From Myxococcales bacterium (GTDB lineage: Bacteria; Myxococcota_A; UBA9160; UBA4427), in NCBI GenBank assembly GCA_012960035.1, contig DUBZ01000004.1:1-49451 (forward strand): DNA of 49,451 nucleotides. The letters run 5' to 3'. The notes beneath the pieces were generated by a model, which made no database searches, was not told the DNA's origin, and saw only the letters and a program-made list of their open reading frames with translations. The position numbers and the translations under genes were made by a program. Positions within the stretch are counted from its first letter, which is position 1, and each line of letters opens with the position of its first letter. Shown here piece after piece: positions 9,371 through 18,955 of this stretch.

Positions 9371-9700
9371 ATGACGAAGAGTGGATTGATCGAGGAAGTC
9401 GCGAAGCGCACGCCGCACATTTCGAAGAAAGACACCGAAGTGGTGGTGAATACGATTTTTGATTCGATGATCGACTCTCTCAAGGTTGGGGATCGAATCG
9501 AGATTCGCGGCTTTGGGAGTTTCCAAGTCAAGATGCGCGAAGCGCGGGAAGGGCGGAACCCGAAGACGGGCGAGCCGGTGCATATCAGCGCGAAGCGAAC
9601 GCCCTTTTTCAAGGTGGGCAAAGAACTGAAAGAAATGGTGGACCGGTCGACGGGAGATCTCTCGAATGATTCGGACGCGGATTCAGCCGAGACTGCATAA
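9371..9700 (+). CDS. ihfB: Integration host factor beta-type / HU-family DNA-binding protein
   Basis: This is a histone-like protein that bends DNA as a dimer, 109 aa. It starts MTKSGLIEEVAKR and has RIEIRGFGSFQVKMREAREG followed by GRNPKTGEPVHI, the beta-arm with the intercalating Pro, then FKVGKELKEMV. Two ATG codons are adjacent; ATG 9371 is chosen because GGAG (9361-9364) is 6 nt upstream. Position directly after rpsA and before lapA is the conserved location of ihfB in proteobacteria, which favours IHF-beta over HU. An acidic tail extends about 15 residues beyond the family core. Confidence 0.93.
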   Translation: MTKSGLIEEVAKRTPHISKKDTEVVVNTIFDSMIDSLKVGDRIEIRGFGSFQVKMREAREGRNPKTGEPVHISAKRTPFFKVGKELKEMVDRSTGDLSNDSDADSAETA

Positions 9701-9816
9701 GCGCGGTCGCGGTTCAGCCTGAATAGTTTACGTTCCGAGCCTTCATTCGTAGGGCTCGGATCCAGCAGGCCCGTACCGGGTCCAAGCCGGTCCGGCGGGT
9801 CCGAGGTCCGTAGGAT

Positions 9817-10215
9817 TTGACGCTCATACTTCGCCGCGTCGTGCTCGCGGTCATCGTCATGGGTCTGATCGTGGTGGTTCGGCTCTTTCCGGATCGCAAC
9901 GAAGGGCTTGTCGATATTGATTTGCTGCTCACAAGCATCTCAGGCGTAAAACTCTGGTTTGCCCTGGGTTCAAGCTTTGTTCTGGGTGCGCTGCTCACGA
10001 TGCTGGTCGCCTCGCTTTTTATGGTCCGCTCGGCCCTCGTCGGGCGCCGCTATCGCAAGGCGATTTCGGCCCTCGAGGCTGAGGTTCATCATCTGCGCAA
10101 CCTTCCCCTCGCGACCGGCGATCCCTTCGCATCAGACGCAAGCAGTGGCGGCGCCACGACCGGCAAAGTCGTAGCTTCCAAGTCGAGCGAAAGTCCATCG
10201 TCAATCGAGAAATAA
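9817..10215 (+). CDS. lapA: LapA-domain inner-membrane protein
   Basis: A 132-aa protein with two predicted membrane helices (about residues 5-23 and 45-70) and then a short coiled-coil-like cytoplasmic segment (KAISALEAEVHHLRNL). The pattern and its place between ihfB and a LapB-like TPR gene match LapA (YciS, DUF1049), which with LapB tunes LPS synthesis by promoting LpxC turnover in E. coli. It starts at TTG 9817 with AGGA upstream. The 116-nt gap before it holds an 8-bp hairpin (9734-9741 with 9753-9760) without a T tract. The low-complexity Ser/Ala tail is unlike E. coli LapA. Confidence 0.78.
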   Translation: MTLILRRVVLAVIVMGLIVVVRLFPDRNEGLVDIDLLLTSISGVKLWFALGSSFVLGALLTMLVASLFMVRSALVGRRYRKAISALEAEVHHLRNLPLATGDPFASDASSGGATTGKVVASKSSESPSSIEK

Positions 10216-10236
10216 CGATCCGAGAGAGTTTGATTC

Positions 10237-11316
10237 GTGTGGCGTCCCCGCCTTCCCAAAATTCTGAGTTCCGCTCGTAAGCCGCCCCGCACAGAAAGCG
10301 GCCGCAGGTTTGATGCACTCTTGCAAGAAGCGCTGTTCGCGCATCTCGCCCATGACGCCGAAACGACGGAACGTGCTCTCACCGACGCAGTGCGGATCGA
10401 CTCCGACGCAACCGATGCGTATGTGGCCCTGTGTCGCTTTTACCGTGGCCGCGGCGAGATTGGACGCGCCATTCGCCTGCATCAGAACTTGTTGTTACGC
10501 AGCGATCTCAAGCCTCGGGAACGCGTCAAGGTTCTGTGTGAGCTGGGGCAAGATTTTGAGGCGGGCGGGTTCTTGCGCCGCGCCGTCGCGAGCTTCGAAG
10601 AAGTGATTGCTCACGAGCCGCGAAACGTTGATGCGCTGCGCTCCCTCGTCGAAGCGCTCATCAACCTGAAAGAATTCGAACAGGCGATCCCGCTTGAAAA
10701 GCGACTCGCCAAATTCGAAAAGCGGGACCGCACGCGGGAAGCCCAGCTCTGGGCGCATCACGGCGAACATGAACGCGACCAGGGCCGGGCGAGTGCGGCA
10801 CGCAAAGCGGCGAAAACCGCCCTGCGTCGGGACAAACTCTGCGCTCGTGCGTTGGTGTTGTTGGGCGAACTCGAAGTCGACCGCGGGAAGAACAAAGCCG
10901 CCCTCGCCGCATGGGCCAAGGTTCCGGCACTCGACGCTTCGCTTGCAAGCGAGGTTTATCCAAAAGTCGAAGCCGCTTACGCGGCCATCGATCGGGCACG
11001 AGACTTCGAAGGCTTCCTGCGCGCGAGGATCGAAGAACGACCCGGCGATCAGGGAACCATCCTGGCGCTGGCGCGGTATTTGGGGAGCCGCGGGGACGCG
11101 GACCTCGCGAGAATCGAGCTCAAACGAATGCTCGACCGCAGCCCTGCGAACCTTGAGGCACGCTTGGTGCTTGGGCGCGGGCTGCTTGCAGCCGGGCGCG
11201 AACAAGACATCGTCAGCGAATACGCAACACTGCTCGACTTGCTAGAAGCCTCGATTCTGGCGACCGCACAGCCCTCGGCTCCTGAAGGCCCTGCGAACGC
11301 CGAGGAATTCGAGTGA
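10237..11316 (+). CDS. LapB-like TPR protein lacking membrane anchor and rubredoxin domain
   Basis: A 359-aa all-helical TPR protein, GTG start. FYRGRGEIGRAIRLHQNLL, ELGQDFEAGGFLRRAV and the following repeats resemble E. coli LapB (YciM) TPR units, and the gene directly follows lapA as in E. coli. LapB normally has an N-terminal transmembrane helix and a C-terminal rubredoxin-like CxxC...CxxC domain; neither is visible here. The N-terminus is basic and soluble, and the C-terminus ends EEFE. It could act as a scaffold recruited through LapA, or have a different role. The stop codon overlaps the mutS GTG by 4 nt. Confidence 0.75.
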   Translation: MWRPRLPKILSSARKPPRTESGRRFDALLQEALFAHLAHDAETTERALTDAVRIDSDATDAYVALCRFYRGRGEIGRAIRLHQNLLLRSDLKPRERVKVLCELGQDFEAGGFLRRAVASFEEVIAHEPRNVDALRSLVEALINLKEFEQAIPLEKRLAKFEKRDRTREAQLWAHHGEHERDQGRASAARKAAKTALRRDKLCARALVLLGELEVDRGKNKAALAAWAKVPALDASLASEVYPKVEAAYAAIDRARDFEGFLRARIEERPGDQGTILALARYLGSRGDADLARIELKRMLDRSPANLEARLVLGRGLLAAGREQDIVSEYATLLDLLEASILATAQPSAPEGPANAEEFE

Positions 11317-14039
11317 AGGCCAGTTCCGCGCGGAACACCCCGATGATGCGCCAATACTTGGCGATTAAGGCCGACCATCCAGACGCCGTGCTTTGTTATC
11401 GCATGGGCGACTTTTACGAGTTGTTCCTCGATGACGCAGTGCTGGCAGCGCCACTGCTCGACATCACTCTCACGAGCCGGGACAAAGACAAGACGGATGC
11501 CGTTCCCATGTGTGGCTTTCCGGTGCACAGCGCGGACGGCTACATCAAGCGTCTGGCGGAGCTTGGGCATCGGGTCGCGATCTGTGAACAGGTCGAAGAC
11601 GCGAAAGCGGGCGGTGGCAAACGGCTTGTAAAGCGCGGCGTTGTCGAGGTCGTAACGCCAGGACTTGTGGGTGACCCCGCCGGCCTCGACGGCGCGAGCG
11701 AAGTCGCGGTTGTATCGCTTGTGTTGGGCGGTCCGGGGGAGTCTTCGGGACTTGCCATCCTGGACGCTTCGACCGGCGACTTTCGCGCGACCTGTATCGA
11801 CGCCGCCACCGCAGCGCTGAGAGCAGGGGACGAAGTCTTGCCTGAGGCTCTGCTCAACGAATTGCGTCGCATCGCGCCGCGGGAATTGATCTGCGGACGC
11901 GACACATTTGTCAAGATCGAAGCACTGGTTCGTCTCGTGCTTCCGCAGACCGTGATTTCTCGGGTTCCCAACGCGGCCTTCGATCCGGCGCAAGCTCAAG
12001 TTCAACCCGCCGGTTTCGATGCGTCGGCACAGTCTCCAGACGCACGAGCAGCCGCGTCGCTAATCCACTACTTGGGGGTGAATCAACCTTTTGCGTTGAG
12101 CCACGTACCCCGGCTTCGCAACTATCACCTTGCCGACACCATGGTGCTCGACGAGTCGACCCGCACGCATCTCGAACTGTTCGAAAGTCACGAAGATCGG
12201 AGTCGCCGTGGCACGTTGATCGAATTGCTCGACGGAAGCGTGACGCCACTGGGCGCGCGGCGAATCGCGCATTGGTTGCGATATCCGTTGCTACAGACGA
12301 CCTCGATTCAAGAGCGACAAGAAGGCATCGGTTATCTCGTCGACCGCGACCGGCCGCGCGCGCGCTTGCGAGATGCGCTTGCCAAGGTGCGTGACCTCGA
12401 CCGAATCCTGACCAAGGGAATTCGGCCCACAGCTGTGCCCCGGGACCTAGGGCTGCTGCGCGACTCGCTCGCGGCTTTGCCAGACGTCTGTGCAAGCTTG
12501 GGTGGATCGTCTGAAGAAGGCGATGCACTCCTTGGCAACGACTTGCCCGCAGCACTTTCGATGCCCACTCCACTGCCCGAACTGTCGCAGTTGCTTCAGG
12601 ACGCCTTGATCGATGATCCGCCCGTGATCGCGCGTGGGTCGCGAGGGGCCGGCGAAACGGGATACATCCGCGAAGGATATCGGAGCGACCTCGATAGCCT
12701 GCGCGAAAGCGCAACCAAGGGCCGGGAATGGATCGCCGGGCTCGAAGCCGAAGAGCGGAAGCGCACAGGCATCAGCACGTTGAAGGTCAAATTTCACCCG
12801 GTGCACGGCTATGCGCTGGAAGTGTCGAAGACCCAGCTGGCGAAGGTCCCCGAGGATTACGAGCGCAAGCAGACGCTCGCCAACGTCGAACGCTTTACGA
12901 CTTCGGCACTCTCTGAAATGCAGGGCAAGGTGATGGGCGCCAACGAGCGGGCCGCTGCGCTTGAGCGCGAAATTTTTGAAAGTGTTCGTCTCGAAGTCGT
13001 CGAGTCGGCCTCGGCGATTCGTTCGGCGGCTTCGGCGGTTGCGACAGCCGACGCGCTCGCCGCATTAGCGGAAGTCGCGCGACGTGAGGCTTGGGTTCGC
13101 CCTGAAGTCCACGACGGAGAAACGATCGAAGTCAGCGCCGGACGACACCCTGTGGTGGAAGCGCTGTTAAACACGGCGCACGGTGAAGGGTTCGTTCCCA
13201 ACGACACGAGTCTCGATCCTGCGGATGCGCAGATCCTTTTGCTGACCGGGCCGAACATGTCCGGTAAGAGTACCTACCTTCGTCAGGTTGCCCTGATTGT
13301 GTTGATGTCGCAGATGGGAAGCTGGGTACCGGCAGAAAGCGCGCGGGTTGGTGTAGTCGATCGAATCTTTACCCGGGTCGGCGCGTCAGACCGACTTGCC
13401 CGGGGTGAGTCGACCTTTATGGTGGAAATGCGCGAAACGGCAGAAATCTTGCGGGGAGCCACGCGAAGCAGCCTGCTGATTCTCGACGAGATCGGGCGAG
13501 GCACCAGCACCTTTGATGGCTTGTCGATCGCATGGGCGGTACTCGAACATCTCCACGACACGCCGGGGCTGTGCGCGCGGACGCTTTTCGCCACGCACTA
13601 TCACGAACTCACCGACCTGTCCCGCACTCGGCCGCGGGTCCGCAACGGCCACTTCGAGGCCCGGGCATGGGAAGACGAGGTAGTTTTTTTGCGCCGGCTC
13701 GTGACGGGCGGGGCGAGTCGTTCTTACGGCATCGCAGTGGCTCAGCTCGCCGGTTTGCCGCAACCCGTCATCGCCCGCGCACGCCAGATTCTGAAGAATC
13801 TCGAAGGCGGCGAACTCGACCCCCAAGGCGTTCCCCGGCTGGCGAAGGAAGCGGGTACGGTCGCCGATGCGCCAGATCAACTTTCGTTTGCGCTCGGAGG
13901 CATGGCGCCGAGGCCACCGGAAGAAGACGAAGTCTTGAACGCGCTGCGCGAGTTGGACCCGAATGTAACGACTCCCGTCGACGCCCTGGTTGCTTTGACC
14001 GCATTGCGCGAACGCTTGAGCAACTCGGGTGACTCTTGA
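11313..14039 (+). CDS. mutS: DNA mismatch repair ATPase MutS
   Basis: A 908-aa MutS1-type protein that recognises mismatches and small loops. The N-terminal mismatch-binding domain has YRMGDFYELF (the Phe-x-Glu wedge). Connector, core and clamp domains follow, then the C-terminal ATPase with Walker A LLTGPNMSGKSTYLRQ, the signature RGESTFMVEM, Walker B LLILDEIGRGTSTFDGLS and ATHYHELTDLS. It ends in the helix-turn-helix dimerisation region. The GTG start overlaps the upstream TPR gene (GTGA) and the stop overlaps the amiC start, so it sits inside a coupled operon. No mutL is in the window. Confidence 0.98.
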   Translation: MKASSARNTPMMRQYLAIKADHPDAVLCYRMGDFYELFLDDAVLAAPLLDITLTSRDKDKTDAVPMCGFPVHSADGYIKRLAELGHRVAICEQVEDAKAGGGKRLVKRGVVEVVTPGLVGDPAGLDGASEVAVVSLVLGGPGESSGLAILDASTGDFRATCIDAATAALRAGDEVLPEALLNELRRIAPRELICGRDTFVKIEALVRLVLPQTVISRVPNAAFDPAQAQVQPAGFDASAQSPDARAAASLIHYLGVNQPFALSHVPRLRNYHLADTMVLDESTRTHLELFESHEDRSRRGTLIELLDGSVTPLGARRIAHWLRYPLLQTTSIQERQEGIGYLVDRDRPRARLRDALAKVRDLDRILTKGIRPTAVPRDLGLLRDSLAALPDVCASLGGSSEEGDALLGNDLPAALSMPTPLPELSQLLQDALIDDPPVIARGSRGAGETGYIREGYRSDLDSLRESATKGREWIAGLEAEERKRTGISTLKVKFHPVHGYALEVSKTQLAKVPEDYERKQTLANVERFTTSALSEMQGKVMGANERAAALEREIFESVRLEVVESASAIRSAASAVATADALAALAEVARREAWVRPEVHDGETIEVSAGRHPVVEALLNTAHGEGFVPNDTSLDPADAQILLLTGPNMSGKSTYLRQVALIVLMSQMGSWVPAESARVGVVDRIFTRVGASDRLARGESTFMVEMRETAEILRGATRSSLLILDEIGRGTSTFDGLSIAWAVLEHLHDTPGLCARTLFATHYHELTDLSRTRPRVRNGHFEARAWEDEVVFLRRLVTGGASRSYGIAVAQLAGLPQPVIARARQILKNLEGGELDPQGVPRLAKEAGTVADAPDQLSFALGGMAPRPPEEDEVLNALRELDPNVTTPVDALVALTALRERLSNSGDS

Positions 14040-15241
14040 TGAGGCTGCCGCACCCATCCGCGCGAATTGTTGCCGCAATCGTCTGCGTTTTGTTGATGCC
14101 GATTTTGATGGGCGCCAAACGTCCGCCTGGACTTGGCGACGTGAAGGACGTTCGAAGCTGGTCGTACGACGACTACACGCGCGTCGTTGTCGAACTTACG
14201 CGGCCGGTCGAGACCGAGGTCAAGCGGCTTAAGGCCGACGCAAAGTCGGGGCGACCGGATCGGCTGTACCTCGATCTGTCGGGCATCTGGGTAGGAAAAG
14301 ACTTCGAGAACGGCATTCCGATTCAGGACGGGCTGTTGAAGACCCTACGCCTTGGACAGAACACGCTGACGAAGAGTCGGTTGGTAATCGACCTGCAGCG
14401 GTACGAACGGCATCGCATGTTGGTGCTGCGTTCCCCACATCGCATTGTGGTGGATGTTTACGGTCCGCGTACGGGTGAGGCAGCAGTGTTGCCAGAAGGC
14501 AGCAATGGGACAAAGCCGAATTCAAGGCTGTCGATTCCGCTGCGTCGAATTCAAACTGTTGTGATTGACCCGGGGCATGGCGGCAAAGATCCGGGTGCGA
14601 TCGGCGTCGGCGGGCTGCGGGAAAAGGACGTCAACCTGAGGCTCGCAAAGATGCTTGGGACACGCCTTGAAGCGCTCGGCTTTGAAGTCGTCTTTACGCG
14701 CAAGAGTGACAAGACGCTGAGCCTCGAAGAACGCACGGTAACCGCCGAGGCCGCACGCGGTGACATATTCGTTTCGGTGCACGCGAATGCATCCACCCGC
14801 AAGGCGACCCGGGGTATCGAAATTTATTCCCTCGACGAAAATCACGAGCGCCACAGCCTCGACGTGGCCGCACGGGAAAACGGCGTCCGTCGCAGTGAGG
14901 TCGATTCTCTTCAGCGCGCCATGGCGAAGTTACACGTGCATGAAGCCTCGGAACATTCGGTTCGCCTCGCAAATGCGGTTCACGACTCCCTCATGCCCGG
15001 TTTGCGCAAGAATTACAGCGGTGTACCCGATCTCGGCGTGAAGAAGGGGCCGTTCTACGTGCTCTTCCTGTCGAGCATGCCCGCAATCTTGCTTGAGAGC
15101 GGCTTCCTGACTAACAAACACGATGCGCGTTTGTTGCGAAGCAAGGCCTATCTTGAAGCGATGGCAGACCACGTGGCAACCGGGCTCGGCGACTACAGAC
15201 GGCAGGGCGATCAATTGTTCAGCAGCAGGTCGGCTCAATGA
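14039..15241 (+). CDS. amiC: N-acetylmuramoyl-L-alanine amidase with AMIN domain
   Basis: A periplasmic amidase that cuts the stem peptide from MurNAc during daughter-cell separation. The 400-aa product begins with a signal peptide (hydrophobic residues about 10-25). An AMIN septal-targeting domain follows (SYDDYTRVVVELTRPV, RLYLDLSGIWVG). The C-terminal Amidase_3 domain starts with VVIDPGHGGKDPGAIG (Zn ligand His) and continues with LREKDVNLRLAKML, DIFVSVHANAS (second His) and AILLESGFLTN (catalytic Glu). ATG 14039 overlaps the mutS stop (TGATG), preferred over a TTG immediately upstream. It is coupled to glnD by ATGA. Confidence 0.93.
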   Translation: MRLPHPSARIVAAIVCVLLMPILMGAKRPPGLGDVKDVRSWSYDDYTRVVVELTRPVETEVKRLKADAKSGRPDRLYLDLSGIWVGKDFENGIPIQDGLLKTLRLGQNTLTKSRLVIDLQRYERHRMLVLRSPHRIVVDVYGPRTGEAAVLPEGSNGTKPNSRLSIPLRRIQTVVIDPGHGGKDPGAIGVGGLREKDVNLRLAKMLGTRLEALGFEVVFTRKSDKTLSLEERTVTAEAARGDIFVSVHANASTRKATRGIEIYSLDENHERHSLDVAARENGVRRSEVDSLQRAMAKLHVHEASEHSVRLANAVHDSLMPGLRKNYSGVPDLGVKKGPFYVLFLSSMPAILLESGFLTNKHDARLLRSKAYLEAMADHVATGLGDYRRQGDQLFSSRSAQ

Positions 15242-17976
15242 GTGCTGCCCCGAGCGCCGCACCCGTTGTCGAAGAAGTGCTCCCCGAACTTCGGAGCTGT
15301 GGCCCGAAACCTGAGCGCGGTGTGCCGGCGAAAGTGCGCACATTTGTCGAGCAAGTCCGGGCGCACCTGATCGAGTTGCACCGCAACCAGGCAACCGGCA
15401 CCGAAGTCATCGCGACGCATTCGGATCTCACGGACCGGCTCGTGCGAAGGCTCTTTCACTTGGCGGAAGAGAGTTTGCTGTCAGATGGGGGTGAGCTCGA
15501 GTCGGGGGTGTGTGTTGTGGCGGTCGGCGGGTATGCGCGTCGCGAGATGTGCATTCATTCCGATGTTGACTTGCTGGTCGTGCATCACGGCGTGCTCTCT
15601 CCCTACGTCACGGCGATTAGTGAGCGCTTGCAGTATTGGATGTGGGACGCGGGGCTCACCGTCGCCTGCGCGACCCGCACCCCCGAGCAAACCGTTGAGC
15701 TTGGTCGCGAGGACAATACGGTGCGAACTGCAGTATTGACCGCACGCTACCTCTGCGGCGATAGCGATTTCTTTCATAAGTTTAGTGAGACCATTCGGCA
15801 CGAACTGCTTCCCGACGTTTCGCAGTTCATTGACGACCAGTTCGAAGCGATCTATGCGCGTCACCGGCGCTACGGTGAGTCCGCGTTTCTACTGCAACCC
15901 AACATCAAAGAAGGCGTCGGGGGGCTGCGCGACTACCACGCGGCCTTCTGGGTTGCTCGGGGCGCGCAGCTCACCTCGCGAGACTTTGAAGACTTCCTTC
16001 ACTTTGGCTTGTTGACTGATACGGAGATGGGCGACTACCGCGCAGCGTTGAATTTCCTCTGGCGCGTGCGCAACGAATTGCACCTTGAGTCGGGACGCGC
16101 GACCGACCAGATCAGTTTCGAACAGCAGGAACAGATTGCAGAAGCACTCGGCTATGGCCCGATGAGCAACGACACGGAAGAGCTGTCCGTGGAAGTCTTT
16201 ATGCGCGACTACTACCGGCACGTTCGCAACATCGAGAACTATTCAAAACTCGTAATGGAGCAGTGCCGCGCGCGAGTTGAAAAACGAACCGACAGTCAGG
16301 AAGTCAAGGCTGAAGAAGACGGCTTTCAGTTGATTGATGACCACATTGAGATCCCGCACGTACAACATCTTCGAAGCGAACCGGTTCGCTTGTTTACGGT
16401 GTTTGACATGGCGCAGCGCCACCAGGTCCCGCTTTCACGCATGGCCCGGCGGATGATCCGCGAAAACCTTGACCTCGTGGACGACTCCTTTCGCGCCAGC
16501 CCCGAAGCGCGTGAGGCATTCTTGTCCGTGTTGCGCGGTGAGCATCGCGTGATGCGAAGTCTGGTCACGATGAACGAAGAGGGGCTGCTCGCGGCGTTCA
16601 TTCCCGAGTGGGAGCACATCGTTTGTCGTTGGCAGCAGGTGATCTATCACACATATACCGTCGACATCCATTCGATCTTTCTGGTCGAAGAACTGCGTCG
16701 TCTGTGGCAAGGCAAGTACGAACGCGCGTTGCCCGTGCTCACGGAACTCATGCAGGCCGTTTCCGATCGAGAGGTGTTGTTCCTCGGGTGTCTATTGCAC
16801 GACATCGGGAAGGGCTTCGGTGGCGACCATTCCAATAAAGGCGTGCCCCTAGCGCAGGTCTGTGTGGACCGGCTGGGTCTTTCCGAGGATCGCGCGGACC
16901 GTGTGATCTTCCTTGTGCGTCATCACCTGTTGATGTCTCACCTTGCGCAAAGTCGCGATCTTTCCGACCCGCGTCTAATTCTGGACTTCGCGCAGACGTG
17001 TGGCGACCGAAAGAATTTGCGCAATCTCTACCTGCTGACCTTCGCCGACATTCGCGCCTCTTCGGTGGACGCCTGGACGGAGTGGAGGGGGCAACTGCTC
17101 GAAGAGTTGTTCGAACGAACCGCCGAACTCCTCGAAAGCGGGAAGAACGATCACAACGCGGCGATCGAATTGATCGACGAGCGTGTCGAGGTCCGACGCA
17201 ATGGAGCGCGAGCTGAGCTGCGCAATCTCGGGATCGCTGCCGAAAAGATCGAGAACTACTTTGACGTCTTGCCAAGGCGGTATTTCATCGCCCACACGCC
17301 GAGGCAGATCGCACGGCACGCGAAGGTGGTGATCGGACAATCGGTAGATCAACCGATCGCGTCGTCGTATCGAGAAATGCGCGGAGGCTTTACCGAGTAC
17401 GTCTTGTGCGTGCCGGACACGCGCGGTCTCTATTCTGAAGTGGCCGGCGCGCTGACCGCGCATCGGTTCAATATTTTGGGCTCACACGTCTATACATCGA
17501 AGACCGGCTTTGCACTTGAGATCTACCGGCTGTCGACGCCTGACGGCGGTCGTGATGAACGCGAATTCGCTTGGCGGGAATTTGAAGGGGCGCTCGAGGG
17601 CGTACTCACGGGGGGAACCTGCGCGGAAGCGCTTCTCGAAAACCGCAGGACCCTTCGACAGCCGGCCCGCCCGAGCGTGCGCCGCACCCACAACGTCGAA
17701 ATCTCGAATGAGGAGTCTGAGTTCTATACCTTGATCGACGTCACCGCCTACGACCGGATCGGCTTGCTTTACGACCTCACGTCGGTGATTGCGCGCTTGG
17801 GCTACAGCATCTTTATCTCGAAGGTTGGGACGGTGCTCGACCAAGTGAAAGACACGTTCTACATCAAGGACGCGCGCAGAAAAAAGATCGTCGATCCAGA
17901 GGCCCTCGCCAAGTTGCAAGATGAATTGATGAGTGCAGCCTGCGAAGACGGAGACGGCGAGAACCGTGGCGATTGA
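15238..17976 (+). CDS. glnD: [Protein-PII] uridylyltransferase / uridylyl-removing enzyme
   Basis: GlnD senses glutamine and uridylylates or de-uridylylates PII proteins to control nitrogen assimilation. The 912-aa product shows the nucleotidyltransferase domain (VAVGGYARREMCIHSDVDLL), the GlnD linker (LQPNIKEGVGGLRDYHAAFW), an HD hydrolase domain (FLGCLLHDIGKGFGGDHSNK) and two C-terminal ACT domains (CVPDTRGLYSEVAGALTAHR; DVTAYDRIGLLYDLTSVIAR). Length and domain order are canonical. ATGA overlap with amiC and an 11-nt overlap with xerD place it in the same transcription unit. Confidence 0.97.
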   Translation: MSAAPSAAPVVEEVLPELRSCGPKPERGVPAKVRTFVEQVRAHLIELHRNQATGTEVIATHSDLTDRLVRRLFHLAEESLLSDGGELESGVCVVAVGGYARREMCIHSDVDLLVVHHGVLSPYVTAISERLQYWMWDAGLTVACATRTPEQTVELGREDNTVRTAVLTARYLCGDSDFFHKFSETIRHELLPDVSQFIDDQFEAIYARHRRYGESAFLLQPNIKEGVGGLRDYHAAFWVARGAQLTSRDFEDFLHFGLLTDTEMGDYRAALNFLWRVRNELHLESGRATDQISFEQQEQIAEALGYGPMSNDTEELSVEVFMRDYYRHVRNIENYSKLVMEQCRARVEKRTDSQEVKAEEDGFQLIDDHIEIPHVQHLRSEPVRLFTVFDMAQRHQVPLSRMARRMIRENLDLVDDSFRASPEAREAFLSVLRGEHRVMRSLVTMNEEGLLAAFIPEWEHIVCRWQQVIYHTYTVDIHSIFLVEELRRLWQGKYERALPVLTELMQAVSDREVLFLGCLLHDIGKGFGGDHSNKGVPLAQVCVDRLGLSEDRADRVIFLVRHHLLMSHLAQSRDLSDPRLILDFAQTCGDRKNLRNLYLLTFADIRASSVDAWTEWRGQLLEELFERTAELLESGKNDHNAAIELIDERVEVRRNGARAELRNLGIAAEKIENYFDVLPRRYFIAHTPRQIARHAKVVIGQSVDQPIASSYREMRGGFTEYVLCVPDTRGLYSEVAGALTAHRFNILGSHVYTSKTGFALEIYRLSTPDGGRDEREFAWREFEGALEGVLTGGTCAEALLENRRTLRQPARPSVRRTHNVEISNEESEFYTLIDVTAYDRIGLLYDLTSVIARLGYSIFISKVGTVLDQVKDTFYIKDARRKKIVDPEALAKLQDELMSAACEDGDGENRGD

Positions 17977-18955
17977 GTCCATGAGCACGGTGGTGGATGC
18001 CTTCCTGGCCCACGCTCAGCTCGAAAAGGGTTTGGCGCGAAACACGATCATTGCGTACTCCCGAGATCTGGAACGCTTTGTAGCGAGCCTTGGGAACGTC
18101 GCCCCGTCGAAACTGACGCGCGAGCACGTACGCGACTTTGTCAGTCGGCTTGAAGCGGACGGGCTCAGTGCCGCGAGTCGGGCGCGAGCCTTGGTTGCGG
18201 TGCGCAGGTTGCTGAAGTTCATGTGTGCGGAGGATTTGTTGGAAGATGACCCGAGCCGGGGCGTGATGAGTCCGAAGGTCGGGCGTGCGCTTCCGCGGGT
18301 GCTCGCCCCAGACGAAACCCAAGCGTTGATTTCTGCCTGCGGCGACAAAGGCCCCCTCGCATTGCGCGACCGCGCCATGCTCGAGGTTTTGTACGGCGCG
18401 GGCCTAAGAGTCAGCGAACTGGTGCAGTTGCCGCTCAGTGGCCTGGACCGGCGCGGGGGGATGTTGCGCGTGGTAGGCAAGGGGGGGCACGAGCGCATCG
18501 TTCCATTGGGTGAACTCGCTTTGACCGCGATCGAAGAGTATCTCGATCATGCACGCGGTGGCCTGCTTGTGAAGGCGGGTGATCGGACTCACGCGCTGTT
18601 CGTGACTCGACGAGGCGGGGCGATGACGCGTCAAAACTTTTTTGCCTTACTGCGCAAGTTGGCATTGGCAGCGGGAATCGATCGAGAGCGCGTGTCGCCA
18701 CACGTCTTGCGGCATGCATTTGCGACCGACTTGCTCGAAGGAGGCGCTGACCTTCGCTCGATTCAAATGATGCTTGGGCATTCTGATCTTTCGACCACGG
18801 AAATTTACACCCACGTCGGGCGCGGACGATTGAAAGACACCGTCGATCGCCATCATCCGCGCGGCGCCGGGGCGGGTGGGAGCGGCAAGGCGAAGAACAC
18901 GACGAAGCCGCGGGCCAAGCCCGCAGGGCCGCCCGGGTCCGGGAAGTCGAAGTGA
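17966..18955 (+). CDS. xerD: Site-specific tyrosine recombinase XerD
   Basis: XerD resolves chromosome dimers at dif together with XerC. The N-terminal SAM-like core-binding domain includes LEKGLARNTIIAYSRDLERF. The catalytic domain has YGAGLRVSELVQL (first Arg), VVGKGGHERIVPL (Lys), HVLRHAFATDLLEGGA (His-x-x-Arg) and LGHSDLSTTEIYTHV (His and nucleophile Tyr). Start choices are GTG 17966, with GGCGAGA upstream and overlapping glnD, or ATG 17981; either leaves the domain intact. The C-terminus carries an unusual Lys/Gly/Pro-rich tail of ~30 residues. XerC is not in the window, so XerC versus XerD is judged from similarity alone. Confidence 0.9.
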   Translation: MAIESMSTVVDAFLAHAQLEKGLARNTIIAYSRDLERFVASLGNVAPSKLTREHVRDFVSRLEADGLSAASRARALVAVRRLLKFMCAEDLLEDDPSRGVMSPKVGRALPRVLAPDETQALISACGDKGPLALRDRAMLEVLYGAGLRVSELVQLPLSGLDRRGGMLRVVGKGGHERIVPLGELALTAIEEYLDHARGGLLVKAGDRTHALFVTRRGGAMTRQNFFALLRKLALAAGIDRERVSPHVLRHAFATDLLEGGADLRSIQMMLGHSDLSTTEIYTHVGRGRLKDTVDRHHPRGAGAGGSGKAKNTTKPRAKPAGPPGSGKSK

